From: CAYWNA01 sp964459305
GTDB taxonomy: Bacteria; Planctomycetota; Planctomycetia; Pirellulales; Pirellulaceae
DNA length: 20,646 nt
Direction of reading: 5' to 3'
Assembly (NCBI GenBank): GCA_964459305.1
Contig: CAYWNA010000242.1
Location: forward strand, 1 to 20,646
In this document: positions 7,609-15,439 of the stretch, piece by piece
How positions within the stretch are numbered: position 1 is the first letter of the stretch
Layout of the letters: each line of letters begins with the position of its first letter
Translations under genes and position numbers: made by a program
Notes under the pieces: generated by a model
The model's database searches: none
What the model was told of the DNA's origin: nothing
What the model saw: only the letters and a program-made list of their open reading frames with translations

Positions 7609-9228
7609 TCAACGAGGCTGGCTCTGTTCGCGTCGAGACCTATTGGCCTTCCTTTTCCGCTTCTTCTCAGCCTTCTCACCATCCGCGGTGTGCTTTCTGT
7701 CCCATGGCTGTGGCGGCGTGGGGTCGTACTGCGGTCGAGCGTCCTGAGGTGGGCACGAGCGGATCACGGCTTCGAACTTCTCGCGAGCAGCAACCACTTG
7801 AGAGTCCGTGCTGTCGAGAAGGTTCTGTTGCTCCTCGGCATCAGTCGTCAGGTCGACCAATTTGTCGATCTTGCCTTCCAGCACAAACGCCTTGTGCCGT
7901 TTGTCTCGGATGACGCGCGGCGTGTAGTCAACCTTGGGACGGACACCTTTCTCGTCCAGTCGGGCTGCGCCGTGGCCCAAGGCCATGATCCAGTCGCGTG
8001 GTCCGTCCCGGTCTTGGCCGAGGATGACCGGCGCGATCGATTTGCCGTCGATGTCGATTCCCTCGGGCAGTTCCGCACCGGCCAGTTCGCAAAAGGTCGG
8101 GAACAGGTCGGTGAAATCGGTCAGGGCATCCGTCTCGACGCCGGCTGGCACCAGACCGGGACAGTTGACGACGAAGGGCTCGCAGACGCCGTTCTCCGTC
8201 AGTTTCGCTTTGCCGCCGCGGACCAGCCGACCGTTCGCACGTCCGGATATGCCGCCGCTGGTTCCGTTATCGGTAGACCAAATGATGATGGTATTATCCC
8301 GGATCTTCAGCTCATCGCTCGCCGCAACCAGCTTGCCCAACGCAGCGTCCGTATAGCGGACCATAGCCTTGTGTTTGGCCATCTTTTCCGTCACGTCCGG
8401 CTCGGCCGGTGTGCTGACTAGCGGCCCGTGGGTCAACGCCATAGGAAAGTAGAGCAGCATCGGCTGATCGTGATGCCGGCCCATGAAGTCAATCAAGAAG
8501 TCGACAAACACATCGCAGCCGAATTTTCCCTCGTAGGTCTTGCTGCCCTTGTTCGTGTTGACGTACGGGGCCCAGTACCGTTTGCCGCTGGGCGGATTGC
8601 CTGTCTCGTAGCCGGTCCACATGCACCATTCGTCAAATCCGTGTTTTGCCATGGCGTCCGGAGTGACACGAAAATCATTGATCTGCCACTTGCCCGCGGC
8701 AGCCGTCGCGTAGCCGGCTTTCTTCAACTGGCGAGCGAAAGTGATGTTGTATTTCCAATCGAAATGGCAGCCAACGCCCCATCGCGGGACGTCCCAGTGG
8801 TTGCACCAACCGTTGCGCCACGGATATTGCCCGGTCAGTAGCGTCGCTCGCGTGGGCGTACACTGGGGCATGGAGTAGGCATTGTGGAACTTCATTCCAC
8901 CGGCGGCCAAAGCATCGAGATGCGGCGTTTCGATCTCCTCGGCCCCGTAACACGAGACCCACTCCTTGCCCAGGTCGTCGACCATAATGAAGAGGATATT
9001 CGGCGGATCATCTGCAGCGTTGGCTGAACCGAACATGCACAGCACCAAGGCCGCGATGACGGGCCAGATTGCCGATGGCGAGATGCTTCTCACGCGCGCC
9101 AGCATCGTGGCTCGCGGTGGAGCGATGCAGCTTGACTTGTTCGCAAGCGACACGATGCCAAAGTCGGTTGCGCAGTCCTTCATGACGTCACGCCGAGAAG
9201 GAGGAAATTGTGTGTGTCTGGAATTCAT
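7609..9228 (-). CDS. Exported sulfatase (arylsulfatase A-like, formylglycine-dependent)
   Basis: Predicted to hydrolyse sulfate esters outside the cytoplasm, for example on sulfated polysaccharides. The core begins PPNILFIMVDDLGKEW, giving the paired Asp metal ligands (84, 85). The catalytic motif CTPTR follows at residue 123, where the Cys would be converted to formylglycine. The motif AAAGKWQIND and a second metal site around WSTDNGTSGG support the family. The C-terminus is a basic Lys/Arg tail. The start is uncertain. ATG at 9228 has GAGG nearby and gives a 539-residue protein, but puts a twin-arginine-like segment (SRRDVMKDCATDFG) ahead of a standard signal peptide. Starting at ATG 9105 gives a clean signal peptide (IWPVIAALVLCMFGSANA, then ADD) and 498 residues, closer to family length. 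It is divergent from the M20 hydrolase gene. Confidence 0.92.
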   Translation of the reverse strand: MNSRHTQFPPSRRDVMKDCATDFGIVSLANKSSCIAPPRATMLARVRSISPSAIWPVIAALVLCMFGSANAADDPPNILFIMVDDLGKEWVSCYGAEEIETPHLDALAAGGMKFHNAYSMPQCTPTRATLLTGQYPWRNGWCNHWDVPRWGVGCHFDWKYNITFARQLKKAGYATAAAGKWQINDFRVTPDAMAKHGFDEWCMWTGYETGNPPSGKRYWAPYVNTNKGSKTYEGKFGCDVFVDFLIDFMGRHHDQPMLLYFPMALTHGPLVSTPAEPDVTEKMAKHKAMVRYTDAALGKLVAASDELKIRDNTIIIWSTDNGTSGGISGRANGRLVRGGKAKLTENGVCEPFVVNCPGLVPAGVETDALTDFTDLFPTFCELAGAELPEGIDIDGKSIAPVILGQDRDGPRDWIMALGHGAARLDEKGVRPKVDYTPRVIRDKRHKAFVLEGKIDKLVDLTTDAEEQQNLLDSTDSQVVAAREKFEAVIRSCPPQDARPQYDPTPPQPWDRKHTADGEKAEKKRKRKANRSRREQSQPR

Positions 9229-9362
9229 GCTTGGCCCTCGTTTGTCTGTCTACTCTTCCGGTCTTCGCCTTTGGGCGCCTATCAGTCTTAACTGGGAGGA
9301 TCTTGGTTTAAACATAGCACGTTTCACCTCAAGTTTCTCATCCCCTGGTCCGCGCCGAGGAG

Positions 9363-9391
9363 TTGGCTCCATTCTAGCATCACGGTACAAT
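9363..9391 (+). promoter_or_regulatory. Predicted sigma-70 promoter for the M20 amidohydrolase gene
   Basis: TTGGCT at 9363-9368 (4 of 6 to the -35 consensus) and TACAAT at 9386-9391 (5 of 6 to the -10 consensus) are separated by exactly 17 bases. Transcription would start near 9398, about 28 bases before the ATG at 9426, with GGGAG as the ribosome site. The 197-base divergent spacer 9229-9425 should also hold the promoter of the minus-strand sulfatase, which I could not locate. Confidence 0.5.
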
Positions 9392-9425
9392 TTGCGCGAA
9401 CCATCCGACACGGGAGTAGCAGTCG

Positions 9426-10592
9426 ATGCCGATTATTTCGCGAATTGCCGAGTTTCACGATCTGCTGACCGGCTGGCGGCAGGACCTGCATGCAAATCCG
9501 CAGACGGCGTTCGAGGAGACCTATGCCTCGGATTTCATTGCGGCGAGATTGCAGAAATTCGGGCTCGAAGTCCATCGCGGTCTGGCAAAAACCGGGGTGG
9601 TCGGCACGCTGGAAGGCTCAAAGCCGGCGAGCGGAAGACTCTCAACCGTCGGCTTGCGGGCCGATATTGACGCCCTCGATGTCCAGGAGGAAAACGACCT
9701 GCCCTACAAGTCGCAGCATCCCGGCAAGATGCACGCCTGCGGACACGATGGCCACACCGCCATGCTGCTTGGTGCCGCGAAGTATCTGGCCGAGACGCGG
9801 GGTTTCGGCGGCACGGTCCACTTCATCTTTCAACCTGCCGAGGAGAACGAAGGGGGTGCCCGCGTGATGGTCGAAGAAGGCCTCTTCGACGAATTTCCGG
9901 TCGATGCGGTCTTCGGTATGCACAACCGGCCTGGCATGCCGGTTGGCCAGTTTGCCGTCGCGCCTGGGCCGATGATGGCGGCATTCGACATTTTCGAAAT
10001 TGCGATACGAGGCAAAGGCGCCCACGGCGCCATGCCGCATCAGGGGATCGATCCGGTCGTCGCCGCCAGTCACGTCGTCACGGCCCTGCAGACGATTGCC
10101 AGCCGAAACACGGACCCGGCGGACCAAGCCGTTGTCACGGTGACGCAAATCCATGCCGGCGATACCTGGAACGTCATCCCCACCGAGGCCACATTACGGG
10201 GCACGGTCCGCACGTTCCGCGAAGCTGTACAGGACATGGTCGAAGCGAAGATAGGGCAAATCGCCTCAGGCGTGTGCAACGCGCTGGGGGCGGAATCGAA
10301 ACTTCGTTACGAGCGGCGATATCCCGCCACGATCAACACCGAACGAGAGAGCCGGTGGGCGGCAGAGGTCGCCGGCGAGGTGGTCGGCCCAGACAAAGTT
10401 ATTCGCGACCTCTCCCCCAGCATGGGGTCAGAAGATTTTGCCTTCATGCTCAGGGAGCGTCCCGGCAGCTATGCTTGGATCGGCAATGGTACCGACACAG
10501 CCGGGCTGCACAACTCCCGCTACGATTTCAACGACGAAATCCTGCCCATCGGCGTAAGCTACTGGGCCCGCTTGGCGGAAAGGCTGCTGTAG
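9426..10592 (+). CDS. M20D-family amidohydrolase / carboxypeptidase (hippurate hydrolase-like)
   Basis: A 388-residue cytosolic zinc hydrolase of the M20D group, which removes acyl or amide groups from amino acids and similar compounds (hippurate, N-acetyl amino acids, indole-3-acetyl conjugates). Family landmarks are visible in order: LRADIDALDVQEEN; the metal-binding HACGHDGHTAML; FQPAEENEGGA with the catalytic and metal Glu pair; GMHNRPGMPVG with a metal-binding His; the dimerisation-domain segment GKGAHGAMPHQGIDPV; and the C-terminal MGSEDFAFML and LHNSRYDFNDE. Length is normal and no signal peptide is seen. The exact substrate cannot be told from sequence. It lies between two exported polymer-degrading genes but has its own promoter, so a shared pathway is only inferred. 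Confidence 0.93.
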   Translation: MPIISRIAEFHDLLTGWRQDLHANPQTAFEETYASDFIAARLQKFGLEVHRGLAKTGVVGTLEGSKPASGRLSTVGLRADIDALDVQEENDLPYKSQHPGKMHACGHDGHTAMLLGAAKYLAETRGFGGTVHFIFQPAEENEGGARVMVEEGLFDEFPVDAVFGMHNRPGMPVGQFAVAPGPMMAAFDIFEIAIRGKGAHGAMPHQGIDPVVAASHVVTALQTIASRNTDPADQAVVTVTQIHAGDTWNVIPTEATLRGTVRTFREAVQDMVEAKIGQIASGVCNALGAESKLRYERRYPATINTERESRWAAEVAGEVVGPDKVIRDLSPSMGSEDFAFMLRERPGSYAWIGNGTDTAGLHNSRYDFNDEILPIGVSYWARLAERLL

Positions 10593-10895
10593 AATGAATC
10601 GGCCGTTTCAGGATCGTGGCAGAGAGTGCCCCAAAATTCATGATAGCCGAAGTCACCAGATCTTGGACCGTTGCGAGTGGAGAACTTCGGCTACGAGCAC
10701 GCGGAAACATCGGGACGACTGATACTGCACTTCGACTACGATCGCATCTCCCTTGTTCGCCGCATACGATCTCATTCCAGGGATTGCCTTCGCTTGCTTG
10801 ACGATGGCTTCGTACACAGTTACCCTCGGCATGTGCATTGGGGCGACAATTCGCTTGACAGAACGCAACCAAAACCGATCAGGAAGGACAATACC
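10593..10895. other. 303-base spacer between M20 hydrolase and oxidoreductase genes
   Basis: The oxidoreductase reading frame stays open back to a GTG at 10671, but its Tat signal and ribosome site place the start at 10896, so that extension is not coding. A TTGACA at 10855-10860 resembles a -35 box but has no -10 partner at 17 bases. The only other candidate is the short minus-strand frame listed separately. No repeat or terminator was recognised. Confidence 0.5.
10653..10838 (-). CDS. Doubtful small hypothetical protein (61 residues)
   Basis: The minus strand holds a short frame from ATG at 10838, extendable to TTG at 10868. Its composition looks protein-like (RVTVYEAIVKQAKAIPGMRS, then GDAIVVEVQYQSS). 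There is no ribosome binding site before either start, no family recognised, and it opposes both flanking genes. It could be a real small protein, the relic of a longer gene, or chance. Confidence 0.22.
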   Translation of the reverse strand: MHMPRVTVYEAIVKQAKAIPGMRSYAANKGDAIVVEVQYQSSRCFRVLVAEVLHSQRSKIW

Positions 10896-12185
10896 ATGTT
10901 ACAGGGCAATCGACGCGAATTCCTGGGAGCCGCAGCTGCGGCGGGAACTTTGGCCTTGAGCCGTTCGGTTCATTGTCAAGAAGCGGAGAACAAGAAAACG
11001 CTGAAGATGGGCGTGATCGGCGTGGGCTGGTACGGCATGGTCGATGCCAAGGCGGCGTTGAAGGTCGGCGGCGTGGAAGTGGCGGCGATCTGCGATGTGG
11101 ACAGTGAGCATCTGGACAAGAATGCGGAGGCGATTGAGAAACTGCAGGGCAAACGGCCTCAAACGTTCAAGCTGTACGAGGAAATGCTTGATAAGGCGGA
11201 CCTGGACGTGGCCGTCATCGGCAGCCCGCCACAATGGCATGCTTTGCAGCTGATCGCTTGCCTCGAACACGGGCTGGATGTGTACTGCGAGAAACCGCTG
11301 GCCTACGAGATTCGCGAAGGCCGCGCCATGGTGGATGCCGTGAAGAAGAGTGGCCGAATCGTTCAAATCGGTTTTCAACGGCGACAGAGCCAGGCGTATC
11401 ATGAAGTGGCCGAGTTCATCAAAGCGGGCAAGGCGGGACAGATCGTTCAGGCTGACGTGCAGATCCACTACCGCGCGGGCACCAAAGACCCGACGCCGCA
11501 AGACCCGCCGCCGTCGCTCGATTGGGAACTCTGGTGCGGGCCCGGACCAAAGATCCCCTACAGTCCTCAGGTGGGCCATCACAACTGGCGTCTGGAGAAG
11601 ACCAGCGGTCACGGCCACTTGGTCGACTGGGGTATCCACAATATCGATGGAACCCGCATGATGCTGGGCCTGTCGACTCCTAACAAGATCACCGCGGCCG
11701 GCGGCATCTACCATTATCAAGGCAAAATCACGACGCCCGACACACTGACCGTGCACTTTGAGTTCGACCAGTTGCCTGTGGTCTGGCGACATCGGCTGTG
11801 GGGCGCGACCGAGTACAATCCGGAAGTCAACAACGGGGTCTTTCTGTATGGCGACGAAGCGACCGTCTTCACATCGGACCGCCGTTGGGTGGTCATTCCC
11901 AAAGGATCCAGCGACAAACGGCAGGAGTTCAAGGTGCCAAGCGACATGGGCACGCTGCACATGGCCAACTTCCTGGAATGCGTGCGTTCCCGCAAGCAAC
12001 CGGCTTGCCCCATCGAAGAAGGCTTCAAGGCAACGACGACCGTGCAACTGGGCATGATCGCACACGAGTCAACAGGCGTCGTGCGATGGGACGAACAATC
12101 CGAACAAATCATCGATAATCCCGAAGCAACCAAGCTATTGAAACGCGAGTACCGGAGACCTTATGTGCACCCGTTCAAGGGCTAA
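10896..12185 (+). CDS. Gfo/Idh/MocA-family oxidoreductase, Tat-exported
   Basis: A 429-residue NAD(P)-dependent sugar or inositol dehydrogenase-like protein. The N-terminus NRREFLGAAAAAGTLALS is a twin-arginine signal, so the folded protein with bound cofactor would be exported, as in many planctomycete members. The Rossmann motif GVIGVGWYG (about residues 39-47) and the family signature EKP (132-134) are present. A GFQRRQ segment and DWGIHNID, with a likely active-site His, follow in the C-terminal alpha/beta domain. I chose ATG 10896 because AGGAAGG lies at 10881-10887 and the Tat motif begins at once; the upstream in-frame extension lacks both. The sulfatase-HEAT gene follows 40 bases after the stop, suggesting one transcript and a shared role in carbohydrate breakdown. 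The exact substrate is unknown. Confidence 0.93.
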   Translation: MLQGNRREFLGAAAAAGTLALSRSVHCQEAENKKTLKMGVIGVGWYGMVDAKAALKVGGVEVAAICDVDSEHLDKNAEAIEKLQGKRPQTFKLYEEMLDKADLDVAVIGSPPQWHALQLIACLEHGLDVYCEKPLAYEIREGRAMVDAVKKSGRIVQIGFQRRQSQAYHEVAEFIKAGKAGQIVQADVQIHYRAGTKDPTPQDPPPSLDWELWCGPGPKIPYSPQVGHHNWRLEKTSGHGHLVDWGIHNIDGTRMMLGLSTPNKITAAGGIYHYQGKITTPDTLTVHFEFDQLPVVWRHRLWGATEYNPEVNNGVFLYGDEATVFTSDRRWVVIPKGSSDKRQEFKVPSDMGTLHMANFLECVRSRKQPACPIEEGFKATTTVQLGMIAHESTGVVRWDEQSEQIIDNPEATKLLKREYRRPYVHPFKG

Positions 12186-12225
12186 ACGTGCTTGCTGCAG
12201 TCTAACCTTCATGGAGTCAGCCGAT

Positions 12226-14199
12226 ATGACCGTCTTTAGATTCAGTCGACATCAAACCCTATTGTTGGCCCTCCTGGGCGTTATCCTCTTGCCTGCTGTA
12301 TGCGGCGGTGCGGAAAAGGCCGTGAGCGTTCTTGAGCGGCCCAACATCCTTTGGATTACCGCCGAGGATCTCAGCCCCGTGTTGGGCTGTTATGGCGACG
12401 GATATGCGATTACGCCCAACTTGGATCGTCTGGCCCAGCAGGGTGTGCGATACACACATGCGTTTGCCATGGCCAGCGTTTGCACGCCGGCACGCTCGTG
12501 TCTGATCACCGGCATCTACTCCAGTTCCCTGGGAACGCAACACTTGCGAGGCGAGCAGCCGCTGCCGAAAGATGTGCGATGCTTTACAGAGTACCTGCGC
12601 GACGTCGGATACTACTGCACGAATAATGTGAAAGAGGACTACAATTTCGCCACTCCAAAGGCGGCGTGGGACGAATCCAGCGATACGGCTCACTGGCGCA
12701 AACGAAAGCCCGGTCAACCCTTCTTCTCGGTGTTCAACTTCATGACCACGCACCAGAGCCGCGTGCGATTTCCCAAAGGCCAGTATGAGAAGATCACCTC
12801 GCGCTTGACGCCACAGGAGCGGCACGATCCGTCCGAGGCACCGCTGCCGCCGTACTATCCCGATACGCCGCTCGTGCGGCACGATGTCGCTCAGCTGCAC
12901 GATCTTGTGACCGCGATGGACAAGCAAACGCAGGACTTGCTGGACCAACTGGAGGAAGACGGTGTCGCGGACAACACGATTGTGTTCTTCTACTCCGACC
13001 ACGGAACGGGAATGCCGCGGCACAAACGTTGGCTGTACGATTCGGGCACGCGCGTTCCGTTGATTATCCGGTTTCCGAAGACGTACCAGCATTTGTCATC
13101 GGGCAAACCGGGCACGACGACGGATCGCCTGGTCAGCTTCGTCGATTTTGCACCGACCGTGCTTAGCCTCGTCGATCTGAAGATCCCTGAGTACATGCAG
13201 GGAACGGCCTTCCTGGGCGAACAAGCGGGCGAGGCGCGCAAATACGTCTTTGCAATTCGAGACCGAGTGGACGAAGTGTATGAAATGAGCCGCGCCGTCC
13301 GTGACCATCGCTACCTGTTCATCCGCAATTACATCCCGCATCGGCCGCGGATGCAGCACAGCGATTTTTCGGAACGCACGCCCACTCGTAAAGAACTCCG
13401 CCGTCTGACGGCCGAAGGCAAGCTCACCGGCGCGGTCCAGGACTTCATGAGCCCGACCAAGGCGTGCGAGGAGTTGTACGACACCGTGAACGATCCCCAT
13501 CAGATTCACAACCTAATGGATTCGGTGCATCTGGTGGAGAATCGGCACAATCTGCGCACTATGCAGCGGTTGCGCGAGGAGTTGTTCTACTGGATGATTC
13601 GCACGCGCGACACAGGGTTGATCCCCGAGGTGGAGATGCGCAAACGATCGGCGGGCGGGTCGCCCTACGATATGGCTCGTGAGAAAGGCAAGTTCGATGT
13701 CCGGAAAGCCATCGGTGCTGCGGAAAAGATCTTCGGCAGCAACAGGACCACGGTCGAGGCCGAATTGCCATCGTTTCTGGGCGACTCGGACGCCGCCGTT
13801 CGCTACTGGGCAGTCATGGGGTTAGCCGCCCGGGGATCGGGGGCCGCTCGACCCTACAGGCCAGCCACGGGCTCAGCTGCATCGGAGGTCGCTCAATGGC
13901 AAGACGCGCTGACCAAAGCCCTGTCAGACGAAGCTCCCAACGTCCGCTTTGCCGCGGCTGAGGCGCTCTGTAGTATTGGCAAGCCATCCCAAGCCGCCCC
14001 CGTGCTCGCGACGGGTTTGCACGACGACGACCCAGTCGTTCGGCTATACGCCGCGATGACCTTGGTAGCTGTCGGTGAGGCGGCCCAGTCGGCGACCGTC
14101 GAGATGCAGAAAGCTCTCCAACGCGAACCAGCCAAGGGTACCTATCCACTCTACATTCGCTGGGCTTTGGCCTTCGCACTGAAGAGGCTTGGAAACTGA
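12226..14199 (+). CDS. Exported sulfatase with C-terminal HEAT repeats
   Basis: A 657-residue protein with a signal peptide (TLLLALLGVILLPAVCGG) and a formylglycine sulfatase domain starting at RPNILWITAEDLSP. CTPAR places the modified Cys at residue 86; the second metal site is YSDHGTGMPRHKRW. The opening and the CYGDGYAITPNLDRLA segment resemble heparan N-sulfatase (SGSH)-like members. From about residue 510 it carries two to four HEAT-like helical repeats (LGDSDAAVRYWAVMGLAARG; LSDEAPNVRFAAAEALCSIG; LHDDDPVVRLYAAMTLVAVG). These probably mediate protein or substrate binding; this fusion is familiar in planctomycetes. ATG 12226 has GGAG nine bases before it. ATG 12211 is possible but lacks a site, and the frame also runs back to 12163 inside the oxidoreductase gene. 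Confidence 0.93.
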   Translation: MTVFRFSRHQTLLLALLGVILLPAVCGGAEKAVSVLERPNILWITAEDLSPVLGCYGDGYAITPNLDRLAQQGVRYTHAFAMASVCTPARSCLITGIYSSSLGTQHLRGEQPLPKDVRCFTEYLRDVGYYCTNNVKEDYNFATPKAAWDESSDTAHWRKRKPGQPFFSVFNFMTTHQSRVRFPKGQYEKITSRLTPQERHDPSEAPLPPYYPDTPLVRHDVAQLHDLVTAMDKQTQDLLDQLEEDGVADNTIVFFYSDHGTGMPRHKRWLYDSGTRVPLIIRFPKTYQHLSSGKPGTTTDRLVSFVDFAPTVLSLVDLKIPEYMQGTAFLGEQAGEARKYVFAIRDRVDEVYEMSRAVRDHRYLFIRNYIPHRPRMQHSDFSERTPTRKELRRLTAEGKLTGAVQDFMSPTKACEELYDTVNDPHQIHNLMDSVHLVENRHNLRTMQRLREELFYWMIRTRDTGLIPEVEMRKRSAGGSPYDMAREKGKFDVRKAIGAAEKIFGSNRTTVEAELPSFLGDSDAAVRYWAVMGLAARGSGAARPYRPATGSAASEVAQWQDALTKALSDEAPNVRFAAAEALCSIGKPSQAAPVLATGLHDDDPVVRLYAAMTLVAVGEAAQSATVEMQKALQREPAKGTYPLYIRWALAFALKRLGN

Positions 14200-14207
14200 C
14201 GGTGGGG

Positions 14208-14241
14208 TAGGCTCCCAGCCTAGCCGTAGGCACGGATGCCT
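14208..14241. repeat. Two tandem short hairpins after the sulfatase gene
   Basis: TAGGCT and AGCCTA pair around three bases (14208-14222), and AGGCA and TGCCT pair around four bases (14228-14241). They start 9 bases after the sulfatase stop. There is no T run, so they are not a classic intrinsic terminator but may protect or end the transcript. The GGCACGGATGCCTGGCCCAC phrase resembles dispersed elements I recall from planctomycete genomes. Confidence 0.5.
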
Positions 14242-14275
14242 GGCCCACATCAGGCTGCGAACACTTCGCGTAACG

Positions 14276-14304
14276 TTGACCAATCCCTGCGCGAGCCTTA
14301 CCAT
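14276..14304 (+). promoter_or_regulatory. Predicted sigma-70 promoter for the VWA/ExbBD gene run
   Basis: TTGACC at 14276-14281 (5 of 6) and TACCAT at 14299-14304 (4 of 6) are spaced by 17 bases. They lie 55 bases before the VWA start codon and after the hairpins that follow the sulfatase gene. This would make 14359-18279 a separate transcription unit. Confidence 0.42.
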
Positions 14305-14358
14305 GAAATCAGCCGCTTGTTGACGAGATGTCTACGCAGGGGATTTTCGGACGATCGC

Positions 14359-15381
14359 ATGTCCCGCATTCAGCCACAATCCGCCGACCAGGAAGAGTCG
14401 CTTGGCCAGTTTGCGGCAACGACGGCCGCAACGGCTCGCCGCGTCCCCGCTTGGCTGATGTCGAGCGTGCTGCATCTGCTCGCCATGTTAGTGCTGGCAT
14501 TTGTGATTCGCGATACGTCCGGCGGTGCTGCGGTCGAGGCACAACGGACGGGGGGTATCGTGCTGGTTCAGCAATCGGACGGCACGACCGAGTATCTGTC
14601 CGAGGAGGACGTAGAACCGGCCTCCGAATCGCAAGCCGAGGTCGATCAGAGTTCCGAGGTGGCCGCCGCCCTGCCGAGTGCGGCTGAGTTTCCAGTCGAT
14701 TTAGCCGGATCATTGCCTTCGAACAACGAGTTGGAAGGGATCGGGGCCGGGGGCGATCTGGGCGACGCTCTACCGAGCGCTGGCGACTTGACGTCCGGGA
14801 CCGGGCCGTCGAAGAAGATTGGCGGCGACACAAAGACATACGTCTTTGGCGTGGAGGGCGAAGGTACCGTTTTTCTGTACGTTTTCGATCGTTCCAGCAG
14901 TATGAGCGGCTTTCAAGGCCGACCGCTGGCTGCTGCCAAATCTGAATTGATGAAGAGCTTGCAGTCGCTCACATCCACCAATCAGTTTCAAATCATTTTC
15001 TACAACAACCGTGTCTCCGTCTTCAACCCCTACGATCCCCAGCAGCCGCGTCTGATGTTCGGCGACGAGGGAAACAAGGCGATGGCCGAGCAGTTCGTCC
15101 GTCAGATCATGGCGTCCGGTGGCACCAGTCACATGGAACCGCTTCGTTTGGCCTTGCGATTAGCACCCGATGTGATCTTCTTCCTGACCGACGCCGCCGA
15201 TCCACAGCTTTCGCCAGGCCAACTGCGCGAGCTCAACCGTCTGAACTCCGGAACGGTGGTTAATACAATTGAATTCGGTTCCGGGCCGTTCCCCGGCGGC
15301 GACAATTTCCTTCAGAAGCTCGCACGGCAAAACGACGGCCAGCATGTCTACGTCGACGTCGCCAAGCTGCCGTTCCGGTGA
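14359..15381 (+). CDS. Membrane-anchored von Willebrand factor A domain protein
   Basis: This 340-residue protein has one N-terminal membrane helix (WLMSSVLHLLAMLVLAFVI, about residues 32-50), an acidic Ser/Glu-rich linker, and a C-terminal VWA domain from about residue 165. The metal-ion adhesion motif is DRSSSMSG, giving Asp177, Ser179 and Ser181, with a later GGTSHMEPL Thr and FFLTDAAD Asp completing the site. VWA domains bind protein partners through a metal; here the domain would sit in the periplasm. The start at ATG 14359 is where protein-like sequence begins. An in-frame ATG at 14236 exists, but its extension covers the predicted promoter and reads poorly. It begins a run ending with ExbB and ExbD genes, so it may recruit or sense a target of that energised complex (inference). 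Confidence 0.88.
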   Translation: MSRIQPQSADQEESLGQFAATTAATARRVPAWLMSSVLHLLAMLVLAFVIRDTSGGAAVEAQRTGGIVLVQQSDGTTEYLSEEDVEPASESQAEVDQSSEVAAALPSAAEFPVDLAGSLPSNNELEGIGAGGDLGDALPSAGDLTSGTGPSKKIGGDTKTYVFGVEGEGTVFLYVFDRSSSMSGFQGRPLAAAKSELMKSLQSLTSTNQFQIIFYNNRVSVFNPYDPQQPRLMFGDEGNKAMAEQFVRQIMASGGTSHMEPLRLALRLAPDVIFFLTDAADPQLSPGQLRELNRLNSGTVVNTIEFGSGPFPGGDNFLQKLARQNDGQHVYVDVAKLPFR

Positions 15382-15397
15382 GAGGCGGCCAGAGGTT

Positions 15398-15424
15398 GAG
15401 AGTTGAGGGACGAGAGTTGAAGGA
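15398..15424 (+). repeat. Short purine-rich direct repeats in the VWA/repeat-protein spacer
   Basis: GAGAGTTGAGGGA (15398-15410) and GAGAGTTGAAGGA (15412-15424) are 13-base copies with one mismatch and a 14-base period. The 58-base spacer 15382-15439 is otherwise G/A-rich and ends with the ribosome-site region of the next gene. It resembles a slipped or dispersed low-complexity element. Confidence 0.55.
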
Positions 15425-15439
15425 TGAGGGGGCAGCGGG

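Noticed and set aside
7579..8421. Plus-strand frame of 280 residues opposite the first sulfatase
   Set aside because: Antisense shadow; the minus strand has the CTPTR motif and metal ligands.
10855..10860. Perfect TTGACA before the oxidoreductase gene
   Set aside because: At 17 bases the -10 position reads ATCAGG and overlaps the ribosome site, so it is not a usable promoter.
10671..10895. 75-residue N-terminal extension of the oxidoreductase
   Set aside because: The Tat signal would become internal and the good ribosome site AGGAAGG lies just before 10896.
14236..14358. 41-residue N-terminal extension of the VWA protein
   Set aside because: It crosses the predicted promoter and hairpin region and reads as unlikely protein; the membrane anchor follows naturally from 14359.
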